Positions 10,088-22,150 of a stretch of DNA of 64,000 nt are shown one piece after another. A program made the position numbers and the translations under genes. The DNA is from Hyphomicrobiales bacterium (GTDB lineage Bacteria; Pseudomonadota; Alphaproteobacteria; MED-G09), in assembly GCA_028339975.1 (NCBI GenBank), contig JAOLDG010000003.1, forward strand, positions 1-64,000, in the 5' to 3' direction. The notes under the pieces are model-generated. The model was not told the DNA's origin and did not search any database. It worked only from the letters and a program-made list of their open reading frames with translations. Each line of letters begins with the position of its first letter. Position 1 is the first letter of the stretch.

Positions 10088-11155
10088 ATGAAGAGTCCTC
10101 TCTCAACATATAATGATTATTTAGATAAAAACCTCATTCAAGTTGATGATCAGCAAAAATCAGTTATTAAAGAAATTGACTCATTTTTATCTGAATCTTT
10201 AAATAAAAGTTCATCCATCTATCTAAGTATTAAAAAAAGAAAGAAATTACCCAGAGGAATATATCTTTATGGAGAGGCCGGAGTTGGTAAAACTATGCTC
10301 ATGGATATTTGCTTTAATTCAATAAATATCGAGAAAAAAAAACGAATACATTTTCAAGAATTTATGATTGATATTCATAATAGACTTCATGAAAAAAGAA
10401 AAAGTAAAAATATAAGCGATCCATTGCTCTCAGTAGGGCGTGAGGTTGCAGCCGAAATAAAGTTTCTTTGTTTTGATGAATTTCAAATTTACGATATAGC
10501 GGATGCATCTATAATAGAAAGACTATTTATGATTCTTTTTGAAGAAAAGACGATTATAATTTCTACTTCCAACCTAAGGCCATCAGATCTTTATTCCGAC
10601 GGTCTTCACAGAGATAGATTCCTTCCTTTTATAAAATTTTTAGAAGATGACTGTTCTGTTATAAATTTAGATACTGGGAAAGATTATAGAAAGAATAGGC
10701 TGATTGATGTTGAAACATATTTTTCTCCATTAAATGATTTATCAAAAAAGTCGATTGATCAAATGTTTGAAAAATTTTCAAATGGATCACCTTACTCAGA
10801 AAAAATATTATTCATTAAAGGGCGCGAGCTAAAAGTTGAAAGACAAGCGCTTGGGTGCGCAAGATTTGAATTTAATGATTTGTGCGGAAAGCCTCTTGGT
10901 GCAGAAGACTTTTTGAGTATAGCTAGAGAGTTCGATATCATTTTTATTGAAAATATTCCAAAAATTCCATCTGAAAAGAGAAATGAAGCTAAAAGGTTCA
11001 TCTCACTAATAGATGCATTATATGATAATAAAAATAAGGTGTTTATTACAGCTGACGGCGAACCTGAGGAGCTTTATACAAAAGGTGATAGTAAATTTGA
11101 ATTCCAGCGATGTATCTCAAGACTCCATGAAATGAGATCAAAAGAATATTTATAA
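10088..11155 (+). CDS. zapE: AFG1-family ATPase ZapE
   Basis: An AAA-type ATPase of the AFG1/ZapE family, linked in bacteria to Z-ring constriction and in mitochondria to protein quality control. Walker A is GEAGVGKT (62-69), and Walker B with the family extension is CFDEFQIYDIAD (near residue 130), followed by ISTSNLRPSDLY (sensor 1) and LHRDRFLPFI. The protein has 355 residues. It lies between sdhB and mdh; zapE next to mdh is a frequent arrangement in Alphaproteobacteria and may reflect shared transcription rather than shared function. Confidence 0.92.
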   Translation: MKSPLSTYNDYLDKNLIQVDDQQKSVIKEIDSFLSESLNKSSSIYLSIKKRKKLPRGIYLYGEAGVGKTMLMDICFNSINIEKKKRIHFQEFMIDIHNRLHEKRKSKNISDPLLSVGREVAAEIKFLCFDEFQIYDIADASIIERLFMILFEEKTIIISTSNLRPSDLYSDGLHRDRFLPFIKFLEDDCSVINLDTGKDYRKNRLIDVETYFSPLNDLSKKSIDQMFEKFSNGSPYSEKILFIKGRELKVERQALGCARFEFNDLCGKPLGAEDFLSIAREFDIIFIENIPKIPSEKRNEAKRFISLIDALYDNKNKVFITADGEPEELYTKGDSKFEFQRCISRLHEMRSKEYL

Positions 11156-11163
11156 TAATTATT

Positions 11164-11181
11164 TGGTTTTTAGCTAAACCA
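11164..11181 (+). other. Short hairpin in the zapE-mdh spacer
   Basis: TGGTTT (11164-11169) and AAACCA (11176-11181) form a 6-bp stem around a 6-nt loop (TTAGCT). The only T-run (from about 11202) is some 20 bases further on, so this is at best a weak terminator or mRNA-processing site before mdh. Confidence 0.3.
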
Positions 11182-11210
11182 TTGCTAAGAGTATCATGAA
11201 ATTTTTTTAA

Positions 11211-12203
<993 letters not shown>

Positions 12204-12244
12204 TAACTAACTAATTAATCAATCTTTTAACTAATGAGAAAAAA

Positions 12245-13414
12245 ATGAATATTCATGAATATCAAGCCAAAGAGTTATTAAAAGAATATAATGTTCCGAC
12301 TGTTCCTGGCTTTCTGGCTCTAGATTCAGAAAGTGCTGTCGGTGCTGCAAAAGAAATAGGTGGTGATGTTTGGGTTGTTAAGGCCCAGATTCACGCGGGC
12401 GGAAGAGGTAAAGGCGGTGGCGTTAAGGTTGTAAAATCTCTCGAAGAAGTTAAAAGTATTTCAGAAGAAATATTAGGTATGAATTTAGTTACCCATCAGA
12501 CTGGACCAAAAGGTCAATTGGTGAGAAAGGTTTATATTGAAAAAGGTACCAATATTTTAGATGAGCTTTATTTATCTATTGTTGTAGACAGAGCAAACTC
12601 TCGTGTGAATTTTATTGCCTCAACAGAAGGTGGGATGGATATAGAGGAAGTTGCTGAAAATACACCTGAAAAAATCTTAACCGTCGACATTAATCCTTCA
12701 TCAGGCATTGAAGAAAAAGATGTTATTTCAATTTCAAAAGCCTTAGGTCTGGACGATGACTTGTTGATGAAAAGCGGAGCTTTACTAAAAAATCTTTATA
12801 AAGCATTTGTTGAGACCGATATGAGTTTATTGGAGATTAATCCGTTAGTTTTGACTGGCGACAGAGATCTTGTCTGTTTAGATGCAAAAGTTAATTTTGA
12901 TGATAATGCACTGTTTCGTCATCCACAAATCGAAGCACTAAGAGATCCAGATGAAGAGGATCCGTCTGAGCTTGCAGCAAATGCAATTGGACTAACATAC
13001 ATTAAGCTTGATGGTAATATTGGGTGCCTTGTAAATGGTGCTGGATTAGCAATGGCAACAATGGACATCATTAAACTGTATGGGGAAGAGCCAGCTAATT
13101 TTCTTGATGTTGGTGGGTCCGCAACTAAAGACAAAGTAACGGAGGCTTTCAAAATAATTTTATCCGATAGGAATGTTGAGGGTATTTTAGTTAATATTTT
13201 TGGGGGCATTATGAGGTGCGATGTTGTGGCAGAGGGCGTTCTTGATGCTGCAAGAGAAATTAATATATCCGTTCCCCTCGTTGTAAGACTTGAGGGTACT
13301 AATGTAGAGGAAGGTAAGAAGATTATTGAAGAATCAGATCTTACTGTTATTAGTGGTACAGACTTAGATGATGCCGCACAAAAAATTACTCAAGCAATAT
13401 CAGGAATAAAATAA
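12245..13414 (+). CDS. sucC: Succinyl-CoA synthetase beta subunit
   Basis: The ATP-grasp beta subunit of succinyl-CoA synthetase binds nucleotide and succinate. [15 protein letters not shown] opens the ATP-grasp domain, followed by [16 protein letters not shown] and the metal site region [21 protein letters not shown] in the C-terminal ligase domain is the signature. It has 389 residues, normal for the family. Its TAA overlaps the sucD ATG by one base (TAATG). Confidence 0.97.
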   Translation: MNIHEYQAKELLKEYNVPTVPGFLALDSESAVGAAKEIGGDVWVVKAQIHAGGRGKGGGVKVVKSLEEVKSISEEILGMNLVTHQTGPKGQLVRKVYIEKGTNILDELYLSIVVDRANSRVNFIASTEGGMDIEEVAENTPEKILTVDINPSSGIEEKDVISISKALGLDDDLLMKSGALLKNLYKAFVETDMSLLEINPLVLTGDRDLVCLDAKVNFDDNALFRHPQIEALRDPDEEDPSELAANAIGLTYIKLDGNIGCLVNGAGLAMATMDIIKLYGEEPANFLDVGGSATKDKVTEAFKIILSDRNVEGILVNIFGGIMRCDVVAEGVLDAAREINISVPLVVRLEGTNVEEGKKIIEESDLTVISGTDLDDAAQKITQAISGIK

Positions 13415-14289
13415 TGTCAGTTTTAATAAATAAAGAAACAAAAGTAATTTGCCAGGGTATTACAGGAAGCCAAGGCACTTTTCATAGTCAACAAGCCATA
13501 GATTATGGAACTAAGATGGTTGGGGGTGTTACACCAGGGAAAGGGGGATCAAAACATCTTGATTTGCCGGTCTTTAATAATGTTTCTGAAGCAGTTAATG
13601 ACACTCAAGCAAATGTGTCGGTAATTTATGTCCCTCCTCCATTTGCCGCCGCAGCAATAATGGAAGCAATTGAAGCAAATATAGAATTAGTTGTATGTAT
13701 TACTGAGGGTATACCAGTAATGGATATGGTTAGGGTAAAAGAGGCTTTAATAAACTCTAATACACGATTAATAGGGCCTAATTGTCCAGGTATTATTACA
13801 CCAGACGAATGTAAGATTGGTATTATGCCAGGGCATATCCATCAAAAAGGCAATGTTGGTATTGTTTCTAGATCTGGAACTCTAACCTATGAGGCTGTAG
13901 GACAAACTACTGCGTGCGGCCTTGGTCAATCTACTTGCATAGGAATAGGTGGCGATCCTGTTAACGGAACAAACTTTATTGACTGTCTTGATTTATTTTT
14001 AAATGATGAAGAAACTGAATCAATTATTATGATTGGTGAAATTGGTGGATCTGCTGAAGAAGAAGCAGCTGATTTTCTTATTTCTTCGTCAATAAAGAAA
14101 CCTATTGTCGGTTTTATTGCTGGATTAACAGCTCCTCCTGGACGAAGAATGGGCCATGCCGGAGCAATTATTTCAGGCGGTAAAGGTGGTGCTGAGGATA
14201 AGATTGCAGCTCTTGAAAAAGCTGGAGTAACTCTTGCTGATTCACCTGCCGCTCTAGGAAAAACATTACTTAAAGTATTGGAGGGTTAA
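13414..14289 (+). CDS. sucD: Succinyl-CoA synthetase alpha subunit
   Basis: The alpha subunit binds CoA and carries the phosphohistidine. [13 protein letters not shown] is the CoA-binding segment, GGVTPGKGG the next loop, [10 protein letters not shown] lies mid-protein, and the active histidine is in [14 protein letters not shown] at about residue 246. Translationally coupled to sucC. It is followed after two bases by lpd, with no sucA or sucB between them, unlike the usual mdh-sucCDAB-lpd order. Confidence 0.97.
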   Translation: MSVLINKETKVICQGITGSQGTFHSQQAIDYGTKMVGGVTPGKGGSKHLDLPVFNNVSEAVNDTQANVSVIYVPPPFAAAAIMEAIEANIELVVCITEGIPVMDMVRVKEALINSNTRLIGPNCPGIITPDECKIGIMPGHIHQKGNVGIVSRSGTLTYEAVGQTTACGLGQSTCIGIGGDPVNGTNFIDCLDLFLNDEETESIIMIGEIGGSAEEEAADFLISSSIKKPIVGFIAGLTAPPGRRMGHAGAIISGGKGGAEDKIAALEKAGVTLADSPAALGKTLLKVLEG

Positions 14290-14291
14290 TA

Positions 14292-15695
14292 ATGTCAGAA
14301 AAATATGATTTAGCTGTTATTGGATCAGGACCTGGAGGTTATGTCTGCGCGATTAGGGCAGCACAATTAGGTTTGAATGTTATCTGTATTGACAAAAGAG
14401 GGGCTCATGGAGGTACATGTTTAAATGTAGGGTGTATTCCCTCTAAGGCTCTTTTACATGCTTCTGAGGTTTATCATGAAACAAAAAATGCATCTTCTAT
14501 GGGAATAAATGTAGAAAATGTGTCGCTTAACTTAGACGATATGATGAGCTATAAAGATGAAGGAATCGATGGAAATGTTAAGGGTATAGAATTCCTTTTT
14601 AAGAAAAATAAAGTAACTGGAATCTTTGCTCAGGCTAAAATTATATCTAATAATCAGATAAATTTAAAATTAGCCGATGAATCTGAAAAAATTATTGAAG
14701 CTGATAATATCGTGATTGCCACAGGATCGTCTTCAGCCTCCCTTCCGGGTATAGATATCAATGAAAATAATATTGTTTCTTCAACGGGTGCTCTTTCTTT
14801 GAAGAAAGTTCCAGAAAGGCTAGTGATCATTGGCGGTGGATATATTGGTTTAGAACTTGGTTCTGTTTGGAGTAGATTAGGTTCTAATGTAACAGTTATC
14901 GAGTATTTAGAAAAAATAGCCCCAGGATTAGACGGTGAATTATCGGCTCAATTTGAAAAAATTTTAAAGAAACAAGGCATTAATTTTCTTCTTGGAAGTA
15001 AGGTTACAGGAACTAAAGAAATTGCTGAGGGTATCAATGTAGATATTGAGAATGTAGCAACATCTGAAACTTCTTCTCTAGAGACTGATGTAGTTTTAGT
15101 CTCAACTGGAAGAGTGCCTAATACAGACGGTCTTTTTGATGAATCTTTAGGTGTTAAATTAAATGAAAAAGGATTTATTAAAACCGATAAGAATTATCGT
15201 ACTGATGTCACTGGTATTTGGGCCATAGGAGATGTTATTGAAGGTCCTATGCTGGCTCATAAGGCAGAAGAAGAAGGTGTCGCGGTAGCTGAGTTAATTA
15301 AAGGTAAGCCTGGGCATGTTAATTATGGAATAATTCCAAGCGTTGTATACACTAATCCAGAGGTTGCATCAGTAGGAATGACCGAAGAAGAACTTAAAGA
15401 AAAATCTATATCTTATAAGATTGGTAAGTTTCCTTTCATGGCAAACGGTCGTGCAAAAGTTAACAAGATGACTGATGGCTTTGTGAAGATTTTATCATCC
15501 GATGATACCGATCAGATTCTGGGTGTTCATATACTAGGGGCTCAAGCTGGCACCATGATTGCTGAAGCTGCTGTTGCAATGGAATTTGAAGCAACCTCAG
15601 AGGATCTAGCTCACATATGTCATGCACATCCGACTCTTTCTGAGGCAATAAAAGAAGCGGCCTTAGCTATTGATGATAGGGCAATACATATGTAA
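14292..15695 (+). CDS. lpd: Dihydrolipoyl dehydrogenase (E3)
   Basis: E3 reoxidises the lipoyl groups of 2-oxoacid dehydrogenase complexes and the glycine cleavage system. FAD motif VIGSGPGGYVCAIRAA; redox disulfide Cys43/Cys48 in GGTCLNVGCIPSK; NAD motif IIGGGYIGLELGSVW; second FAD motif GIWAIGDVIEGPMLAHKAEEEG; and the catalytic HAHPTLSE near the C terminus. It has 467 residues, normal length. It shares an operon with sucCD, which links it to the 2-oxoglutarate step even though E1 and E2 are not encoded here. Its stop directly abuts the stop of the convergent xerC-like gene. Confidence 0.96.
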   Translation: MSEKYDLAVIGSGPGGYVCAIRAAQLGLNVICIDKRGAHGGTCLNVGCIPSKALLHASEVYHETKNASSMGINVENVSLNLDDMMSYKDEGIDGNVKGIEFLFKKNKVTGIFAQAKIISNNQINLKLADESEKIIEADNIVIATGSSSASLPGIDINENNIVSSTGALSLKKVPERLVIIGGGYIGLELGSVWSRLGSNVTVIEYLEKIAPGLDGELSAQFEKILKKQGINFLLGSKVTGTKEIAEGINVDIENVATSETSSLETDVVLVSTGRVPNTDGLFDESLGVKLNEKGFIKTDKNYRTDVTGIWAIGDVIEGPMLAHKAEEEGVAVAELIKGKPGHVNYGIIPSVVYTNPEVASVGMTEEELKEKSISYKIGKFPFMANGRAKVNKMTDGFVKILSSDDTDQILGVHILGAQAGTMIAEAAVAMEFEATSEDLAHICHAHPTLSEAIKEAALAIDDRAIHM

Positions 15696-16997
15696 CTAAT
15701 CTTTCTTTTTAGAAAGTGGATGTGATTTGTCATAAACATCCAAAAGAGATTTTTCGTCTAGCTTTGTATAAATTTGAGTACTGGTAAGGCTACTGTGCCC
15801 CAAAAGTTCTTGTATACTTCTTATATCGGTTCCCCCTCTTAGGATATGTGATGCAAAGCTGTGCCTTAGTGAGTGAGGTGTGGAAAACATAGGGTGATTT
15901 CCTTCGAATTTTTTAATATGATTTTGCATTGTTCTTTGAATATCTCTTGCAGATATTTTTTTAATAATTCCTCTTATTGATTTGATAAACAAAGGATCTT
16001 CATTTGATAGTTCAAACCCTTCGGAAGAATTAGAATAGCTGTCTAAGTATTTTTCTATCTTTTCATTAACAATACCTAAAACAACAATAAAACGTTCTTT
16101 ACCACCCTTACCTTTGATCTTTGTAAACTCTTTTAATGGAAAATCGCCTATCTTAAACTGTAATACTTCAGAGATTCTTAAGCCAGAAGAGTATAGAAAG
16201 TAAAAAATTGATAAATCCCTCCTATGCTCCCAGGTATTAAATTCTTCTTCGCTCTTGAGGCCCTTTTCATCTGGATCGAGATACTTTAGGAAATCAATTA
16301 TCTCACTTTCCTCAAAAACTTTATTATCAGTTCTTTGTTTAAATTTTGAGGTTTCTATTTTATTTATATTATGACCTTCCCATTTATTATTTTTTATTAA
16401 ATAATTAATAAAGGTTCTTAGAACTGAAGTGCATCTTGCGACGCTTCTCGCAGATTTTTCAAAACTAACACTATAGAATTTAATACAATTATTTCGTCTT
16501 AATCTCTCAATTTTATGTTTTAGATTTTTATATTTTTTAAGTTTATTATCAAGTTCCAATCCCGACCTGACCTGCCCATCAAAAATTTTCTCTAGATCCA
16601 CTAAAAGTGTATGTGTTTCTTTTTTTTCAAAAAAACTAATATCTTGTTCTAAAATATTTACTGGATTTCTTGATAAGAAGAAATAATTTTTTTGGAGGAA
16701 TTCTTCTTTTAAATCTGTAATGAACTGATTATTTATTGGCTTTTTATAATATGATAAATATGAATTTAAGGCTATTTTGTCTAGCTTCTCTATATCCTTA
16801 AGCTTAACCTTATCTCCCAAATAACCTTTTAAAAAATTTATAAAGTGAGAAATAGTTCTTGCATACTCTTTGATTGTTAGAGGGCTTCTGCCCTTTTGAA
16901 ATAAGCTTTCTATAAAATAATTACATTGAGAGTGGAGATCATCAGCCGCAGACGTAAATTTGATCGATTTTGGAATTAAATCTTCTATTTCTTTCAT
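15696..16997 (-). CDS. xerC: XerC-like tyrosine recombinase with internal insertion
   Basis: A site-specific tyrosine recombinase. The catalytic set is complete: Arg274 (SSGLRISEV), Lys297/300 (GKGGKER), His375-Arg378 (HSLRHSF), His401 (LGHSS) and Tyr410 (TQIYTKL). The N-terminal SAM-like fold begins with GRSPLTIKEYARTISHFINFL. At 433 residues it is over 100 longer than a normal XerC (about 300). The extra part lies roughly at residues 88-182, a charged, possibly helical segment between the two halves of the core-binding domain. Its position beside priA and lpd is where alphaproteobacterial xerC is often found, so it is more likely chromosome-dimer recombinase than a phage integrase. Confidence 0.82.
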   Translation of the reverse strand: MKEIEDLIPKSIKFTSAADDLHSQCNYFIESLFQKGRSPLTIKEYARTISHFINFLKGYLGDKVKLKDIEKLDKIALNSYLSYYKKPINNQFITDLKEEFLQKNYFFLSRNPVNILEQDISFFEKKETHTLLVDLEKIFDGQVRSGLELDNKLKKYKNLKHKIERLRRNNCIKFYSVSFEKSARSVARCTSVLRTFINYLIKNNKWEGHNINKIETSKFKQRTDNKVFEESEIIDFLKYLDPDEKGLKSEEEFNTWEHRRDLSIFYFLYSSGLRISEVLQFKIGDFPLKEFTKIKGKGGKERFIVVLGIVNEKIEKYLDSYSNSSEGFELSNEDPLFIKSIRGIIKKISARDIQRTMQNHIKKFEGNHPMFSTPHSLRHSFASHILRGGTDIRSIQELLGHSSLTSTQIYTKLDEKSLLDVYDKSHPLSKKKD

Positions 16998-17001
16998 TAC
17001 A

Positions 17002-17658
17002 TTATATTATTTTTTGTCCTGTTTTCTCCCAATCATCTAGAAAGGCCTTTAACCCACTGTCAGTTAAGGGGTGTTGTGCTAGTTCACTTAAAACAGATGG
17101 AGGAAGTGTTGAAATATCGGCTCCAACAATTGCCGCTCTTCTTACATGATCAGCCGACCTAATTGATGCGGCTAATATTTCTGTTTTTAAACTGGGGTAG
17201 TTATCGTAAATACTTCTGATATCCTTAATAAGATCCATGCCATCTTCTCCAAGGTCATCTAAACGACCAATAAATGGAGAAATAAATGTTGCTCCAGCTT
17301 TTGCAGCCAATAATGCCTGCTGTGCTGAGAAGCATAACGTTACATTAACCATTATTTTTTTATCAGAAAGCGTCTTGCATGCTTCTAGACCATCCCAAGT
17401 AAGTGGAACTTTGATGGTAACATTTTTTGCGATTTTACTTAATATTAAGCCTTCCTCTACCATTAGGCCTGACTCAGTTGCCGTTACCTCTGCGCTCACT
17501 GGTCCTGGAACAATTTCACAAATTTCTTTTATAACTTGCTTAAAGTCTTTACCAGATTTTGCAATTATCGAAGGATTGGTAGTTACACCGTCAACCATTC
17601 CACTTAGTGTAAATTTCTTTATGGCTTCAATATCTACGCTATCTATAAAAAATTTCAT
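17002..17658 (-). CDS. Transaldolase / fructose-6-phosphate aldolase family protein
   Basis: A small class I aldolase of the TalC/Fsa group, which either transfers dihydroxyacetone units (transaldolase) or cleaves fructose 6-phosphate; sequence alone does not decide. [25 protein letters not shown] (23-36) and [11 protein letters not shown], with the Schiff-base Lys83, are diagnostic. The frame is open further upstream to 17772, but the ATG at 17658, preceded by GAGGAAG, gives the conserved MKFFIDS start and 218 residues, the normal size. It is divergent from priA and four bases before the xerC-like gene. Confidence 0.92.
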   Translation of the reverse strand: MKFFIDSVDIEAIKKFTLSGMVDGVTTNPSIIAKSGKDFKQVIKEICEIVPGPVSAEVTATESGLMVEEGLILSKIAKNVTIKVPLTWDGLEACKTLSDKKIMVNVTLCFSAQQALLAAKAGATFISPFIGRLDDLGEDGMDLIKDIRSIYDNYPSLKTEILAASIRSADHVRRAAIVGADISTLPPSVLSELAQHPLTDSGLKAFLDDWEKTGQKII

Positions 17659-17740
17659 TTTAATTCTTCCTCTTGTTTGTTGCGACTCAATAGAATTGCA
17701 TGCAAGTGTAACATATTTTGTGTAATGTGAATTTGATAAG

Positions 17741-19894
17741 ATGAAAAAAATTTCTGTTTTGTTGGCTGCCAATATTCCAGGCCCCTATGATTACCTCGTG
17801 TCGGACGATCTTGATATTAAATTTGGTTTTTTTGTTAGGGTTCCGTTCCGCAATAAAGAGTTAATTGGAATTATTTGGGACGATTCTTCGGAAAATATTG
17901 AAAAATCAAAACTAAAAGAAATTATTGAATATTATCCATCCTTTAAACTATCAGAAACTATAATAGATTTTATAAAATTCTTTAGCCGTTATAACTTCAC
18001 TTCTTTAGGAAAAACCTTAAAACTTTTTATTCCTCAGACTTACTTAATTGAAGATATCAAAACTTTAAAAAAATATAAAATAGATAAAAAAAAGATTGGA
18101 AATATTAATATAACAAATGCGCGTCAAAGTGTTTTGGATTTGTTTGAAGAACCTTCCAATTTATTTTCATCTTCTGAAATTATCAAGACAGCCAAAGTTT
18201 CTCCATCAGTTATCAAAAAGTTGATTGAAGAAGAAGTTCTAATAAGCGTTGATTTAGTTTCTCAGCAGAGCTTTATTAAGGTGGAACATAAAAAATTTAA
18301 TTTAAATACTGATCAATCCATAGCAGCAAAAAATATTATTTCCTCCATGGGAGACAAAAACTTTAAACGTTTTTTAATAGATGGGGTAACTGGGTCAGGT
18401 AAAACTGAGGTATATTTTGAGGCTATAGAGGAAGCCTTAAAAAGAAATAAACAATCATTAATTTTATTACCTGAAATCTCTCTAACAGAGTCGCTCTTCG
18501 AAAGAATTAAGATTAGATTTGGTTTTGAGCCCTCCCTATGGCATTCAGATTTATCCAAAACGAAAAGAAGAAAAATTTGGCAGGATGTTTATTATAATAA
18601 TGCAAAATTAGTAATAGGCGCTAGATCCTCTTTATTTTTACCATTTAAGGACCTTGGTTTAATTGTAGTTGATGAAGAACATGATAATTCTTACAAACAA
18701 CAGGAAGGGATTATTTACCAAGCGAGAGATATGGCCATCTCTCTCGGATCCTTTGAAAGAGTTCCTGTTGTTATGGTATCAGCGACACCATCACTTGAGA
18801 CAGTTTTAAATATTAAAGAAGGAAAGTATAAGAATTTATCTCTTCCTGAACGTATTGGTAAGGCCTCCCTCCCTGATATAAATTTTATTGATATGCGTGA
18901 TGAGGAATATATAAAAAATCAGTGGATTTCAGAAAAACTAAAAACTGAAATTCAAAAAACCCTTGGAAGGAAAGAGCAATCATTAATTTTTTTAAATAGA
19001 AGAGGTTATGCACCAGTCACTCTATGTAAAAGTTGCGGATATCGTCTTGAATGCCCTAAATGTGATTCCTATCTAGTTGAGCATAAATATAATCCAAAGC
19101 TTATTTGCCATCAATGCGGATTTTCTATTAAACCTATTGCTTCTTGTTCAGAATGTAATTCAAAGGATAGTCTGGTAGCTTGTGGTCCAGGTATAGAAAG
19201 GATCACAGATGAGATTTTAAAAAATTTTCCTGAGGCTAGAATTGCCACTCTTTCTTCTGATAATGCTAAAGATACCAATATAGTACTTAAGGATATGAGG
19301 AATGGATTAGTTGATATTTTGATTGGTACTCAAATAATCTCAAAAGGCCATCACTTTCCATTACTAACCTGTGTAGGTGTAATTGATGCAGATTTAGGTA
19401 TGGCAAATGGTGACTTAAGGGCCGCAGAAAGAACTTACCAGCTTTTACATCAAGTTTCAGGAAGAACCGGAAGAGAAAAAAGACCCGGCAAAGCATTTCT
19501 CCAAACTTATTTTCCAGCACACCCAGTTATTAAATCACTTGTAAGTAGTCAAAAAGAAAACTTCCAAGAAGCTGAGCTAAAAACAAGAAAAATTAATAAT
19601 TTACCTCCATACGGAAAATTGGCATCAATAATTCTTTCTGATACTGACTCATTAAGGCTTATTAAATTTTGTAAAATAATGAAAGCTGCCATTCCATTTT
19701 CTAAAGAAATAATTGTTCTAGGTCCGGTTCCTGCACCAATCACAAAGGTTCGAGGTAGAGTTCGGTATAGATTTTTATTAAAAACAAATAAGGCGGTTAA
19801 TTTACAAAAGTATATAGAATTCTGGATTAATATTATCAAAAAGCCAAGCTCTATAAGACTCACTGTGGATATAGACCCTTATTATTTTTTATAA
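17741..19894 (+). CDS. priA: Primosomal protein N' (replication restart helicase PriA)
   Basis: PriA recognises stalled forks and reloads the replicative helicase. Walker A GVTGSGKT lies at about 215-222 and the DEEH box in [14 protein letters not shown] near 310. A zinc-binding block contains [13 protein letters not shown] and CHQCG, with further cysteines in CSEC (about 428-475), followed by [12 protein letters not shown] of motif V. The 717 residues include the N-terminal DNA-binding domain. Transcribed divergently from the transaldolase-like gene and followed by an intrinsic terminator at 19929-19960. Confidence 0.96.
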   Translation: MKKISVLLAANIPGPYDYLVSDDLDIKFGFFVRVPFRNKELIGIIWDDSSENIEKSKLKEIIEYYPSFKLSETIIDFIKFFSRYNFTSLGKTLKLFIPQTYLIEDIKTLKKYKIDKKKIGNINITNARQSVLDLFEEPSNLFSSSEIIKTAKVSPSVIKKLIEEEVLISVDLVSQQSFIKVEHKKFNLNTDQSIAAKNIISSMGDKNFKRFLIDGVTGSGKTEVYFEAIEEALKRNKQSLILLPEISLTESLFERIKIRFGFEPSLWHSDLSKTKRRKIWQDVYYNNAKLVIGARSSLFLPFKDLGLIVVDEEHDNSYKQQEGIIYQARDMAISLGSFERVPVVMVSATPSLETVLNIKEGKYKNLSLPERIGKASLPDINFIDMRDEEYIKNQWISEKLKTEIQKTLGRKEQSLIFLNRRGYAPVTLCKSCGYRLECPKCDSYLVEHKYNPKLICHQCGFSIKPIASCSECNSKDSLVACGPGIERITDEILKNFPEARIATLSSDNAKDTNIVLKDMRNGLVDILIGTQIISKGHHFPLLTCVGVIDADLGMANGDLRAAERTYQLLHQVSGRTGREKRPGKAFLQTYFPAHPVIKSLVSSQKENFQEAELKTRKINNLPPYGKLASIILSDTDSLRLIKFCKIMKAAIPFSKEIIVLGPVPAPITKVRGRVRYRFLLKTNKAVNLQKYIEFWINIIKKPSSIRLTVDIDPYYFL

Positions 19895-19928
19895 GAGAAT
19901 CGTCATCAGATATTGCATGGATTAGAAG

Positions 19929-19960
19929 CTTGTGTTACCACCATCTAACAAGAATTTTTT
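19929..19960 (+). terminator. Intrinsic terminator after priA
   Basis: CTTGTgTTA (19929-19937) pairs with TAACAAG (19946-19952), leaving one bulged G. It is followed within two bases by a run of six T and then more T-rich sequence. It lies 35 bases after the priA stop and before the ATP synthase operon, so it separates the two units. Confidence 0.6.
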
Positions 19961-20033
19961 AAATTTCTTTTGGAGACAATAGTTAATAATTATCATTAGT
20001 TTTCAATAACTTAAAAATACCAGGTTATCTTTT

Positions 20034-20603
20034 ATGGATCAATCAACAGAAGATTATGTAGTAGGCTTACCCGGGCGGTATGCATTATCTCTTTTTGAGC
20101 TAGCTCAAGAAGAAGACGAAAAAGATTTTGTTGAAAAAATTGATCAAGAATTATTGACTGTTGGAGATATTATAAATTCGAATAATGACTTAAGCGCTCT
20201 AATAAAGAGCCCAATTTTTTCATCTACTGAACAATTATCATTAATGACCGATATCTTAAAAAAGATAGGAGTCAGTCCTATGATAAATAATTTTATCGGA
20301 GTTTTATGTGAAAATAGACGATTATCTTTGCTGCCAAATGTCATAAGAGCATTTCATGCTCATTTATTAGTTATAAATAAAAAAGCTACTGCGAAGTTAA
20401 TTACAGCCAAACCAATTAGTGACAAACAAAAGGGTCAGATTGAAAAAATTTTATCAGATCATTTTGATCTTGAAGTTGATATTAATGTTGAGGTCAATGA
20501 GGAAATATTGGGCGGTCTTATAGTTCAAATGGGTAGTAAGATGATAGATAGTTCGCTTCTTACACGTCTTAAATCAATTAAAAATGTTATGAATGAGGCT
20601 TAG
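20034..20603 (+). CDS. atpH: ATP synthase F1 delta subunit
   Basis: The delta subunit joins F1 to the peripheral stalk. The N-terminal helical bundle starts at [14 protein letters not shown], and the C-terminal part carries the conserved [24 protein letters not shown] segment (about 156-179). The 189-residue length fits the alphaproteobacterial family. The first gene of atpHAGDC; F0 genes are not adjacent, as usual in Alphaproteobacteria. No strong ribosome site is seen ahead of the ATG. Confidence 0.95.
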   Translation: MDQSTEDYVVGLPGRYALSLFELAQEEDEKDFVEKIDQELLTVGDIINSNNDLSALIKSPIFSSTEQLSLMTDILKKIGVSPMINNFIGVLCENRRLSLLPNVIRAFHAHLLVINKKATAKLITAKPISDKQKGQIEKILSDHFDLEVDINVEVNEEILGGLIVQMGSKMIDSSLLTRLKSIKNVMNEA

Positions 20604-20605
20604 TA

Positions 20606-22144
20606 ATGGATATACAACCAGCAGAAATATCAGCAATATTAAAGAAAAAAGTTAAAGAGTTTGGCAAAGAGGCTGAAGTATCAGAGATAGGGCAGGTTCT
20701 ATCTGTTGGAGACGGTATTGCTAGAATTTATGGTTTAGATAATGTTGAGGCTGGAGAAATGGTTGAATTTCCTGGCGGTATCAAAGGTATGGCATTAAAT
20801 TTAGAAGAAGATAATGTTGGAGTTGTTATTTTCGGTGACGATTCTTCAATTAAGGAAGGTGACACTGTAAAAAGAACAGGTTCAATTGTTGAAGTTCCTG
20901 TTGGAAAAGGTTTATTGGGTAGAGTTGTTGATTCACTTGGCAACCCAATTGATGGCAAGGGACCAATAGAATCTACTGAAAAAAGGCGTGTAGATGTAAA
21001 GGCGCCTGGTATTATTCCTAGAAAATCAGTAAGTGAACCAATGCAAACTGGATTAAAGGCAATTGATTCACTAATCCCTATTGGCAGAGGGCAACGAGAG
21101 TTAATCATTGGTGATAGGCAAACTGGAAAGACAGCAGTTGCTATTGATACTATTCTGAATCAGAAGGAAGTTAATGCCTCTGGCGATGAAAATCAAAAAT
21201 TATACTGTATATATGTTGCCATTGGTCAAAAAAGGTCTTCAGTAGCTCAAATTGTAAAGACTCTTGAAGAGAATGGCGCTCTTGAGTATTCGATTGTAGT
21301 TGCAGCAACTGCCTCTGAGCCCGCCCCACTTCAATTTTTGGCTCCATTTACAGGATGTGCAATGGGAGAATTTTTTAGAGATAATTCAATGCATGCTTTA
21401 GTTGTTTATGATGACTTGTCTAAGCAAGCAGTTGCCTATAGACAAATGTCTCTTCTTTTGAGAAGACCTCCTGGAAGAGAAGCTTATCCTGGCGATGTTT
21501 TCTACTTGCATTCACGATTACTTGAACGTGCCGCTAAGTTAAATGATGATAATGGTGGTGGATCTTTAACTGCGCTTCCAATTATTGAAACTCAGGCAAA
21601 CGATGTTTCTGCTTATATACCCACTAATGTTATATCAATAACTGATGGACAGATCTTTCTTGAAACCGATCTTTTCTTTCAAGGAATAAGGCCGGCTGTT
21701 AATGTAGGACTTTCAGTCTCAAGAGTTGGTTCATCTGCTCAAACAAAAGCCATGAAAAAAGTTGCCGGCTCTATTAAAGGAGAGTTAGCCCAATACAGAG
21801 AAATGGCAGCCTTTTCTCAATTTGGATCTGATCTTGATGCTTCTACACAAAAGCTTCTTGCTAGAGGTGAAAGATTAACTGAATTACTAAAGCAAGGACA
21901 ATTTTCTCCCTTAGCATCCGAAGAGCAGGTTGTTCTTCTTTATGCAGGTGTTAATGGCTATATGGATTCTATAGAAACTAATCAAATTGGAGACTTTGAA
22001 GAACAACTTCTTAGTACTATTAAAAAAGATTATATGAATATTCTTGATGACATTAAAACGACTAGTGCTTTGAATGAGGAAAATGAAACTTTATTAAAAG
22101 AAACACTAGAAAAGTTTTTAGAGAATTTTAAAAAGAATAGTTAA
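20606..22144 (+). CDS. atpA: ATP synthase F1 alpha subunit
   Basis: This is the non-catalytic nucleotide-binding subunit of F1. The P-loop GDRQTGKTA is near residue 170, the N-terminal [16 protein letters not shown] is the stalk-contacting helix, and [17 protein letters not shown] is the family signature near residue 370. It has 512 residues, the standard length. It begins two bases after atpH. Confidence 0.98.
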   Translation: MDIQPAEISAILKKKVKEFGKEAEVSEIGQVLSVGDGIARIYGLDNVEAGEMVEFPGGIKGMALNLEEDNVGVVIFGDDSSIKEGDTVKRTGSIVEVPVGKGLLGRVVDSLGNPIDGKGPIESTEKRRVDVKAPGIIPRKSVSEPMQTGLKAIDSLIPIGRGQRELIIGDRQTGKTAVAIDTILNQKEVNASGDENQKLYCIYVAIGQKRSSVAQIVKTLEENGALEYSIVVAATASEPAPLQFLAPFTGCAMGEFFRDNSMHALVVYDDLSKQAVAYRQMSLLLRRPPGREAYPGDVFYLHSRLLERAAKLNDDNGGGSLTALPIIETQANDVSAYIPTNVISITDGQIFLETDLFFQGIRPAVNVGLSVSRVGSSAQTKAMKKVAGSIKGELAQYREMAAFSQFGSDLDASTQKLLARGERLTELLKQGQFSPLASEEQVVLLYAGVNGYMDSIETNQIGDFEEQLLSTIKKDYMNILDDIKTTSALNEENETLLKETLEKFLENFKKNS

Positions 22145-22150
22145 TTAATT

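Noticed and set aside
15701-15716. CTTTCT-TTTT-AGAAAG hairpin at the lpd/xerC junction as terminator
   Set aside because: Weak 6-bp stem inside the xerC-like coding end, with no T-run after it on either strand.
15696-16997. Tyrosine recombinase as integrase of a mobile element carrying the island
   Set aside because: It lies over 15 kb from the island among core genes at the normal xerC position; no attachment-site repeats or tRNA were seen.
17237-17725. 162-codon open frame opposite the transaldolase-like gene
   Set aside because: Antisense to a conserved gene with intact catalytic Lys; no independent support.
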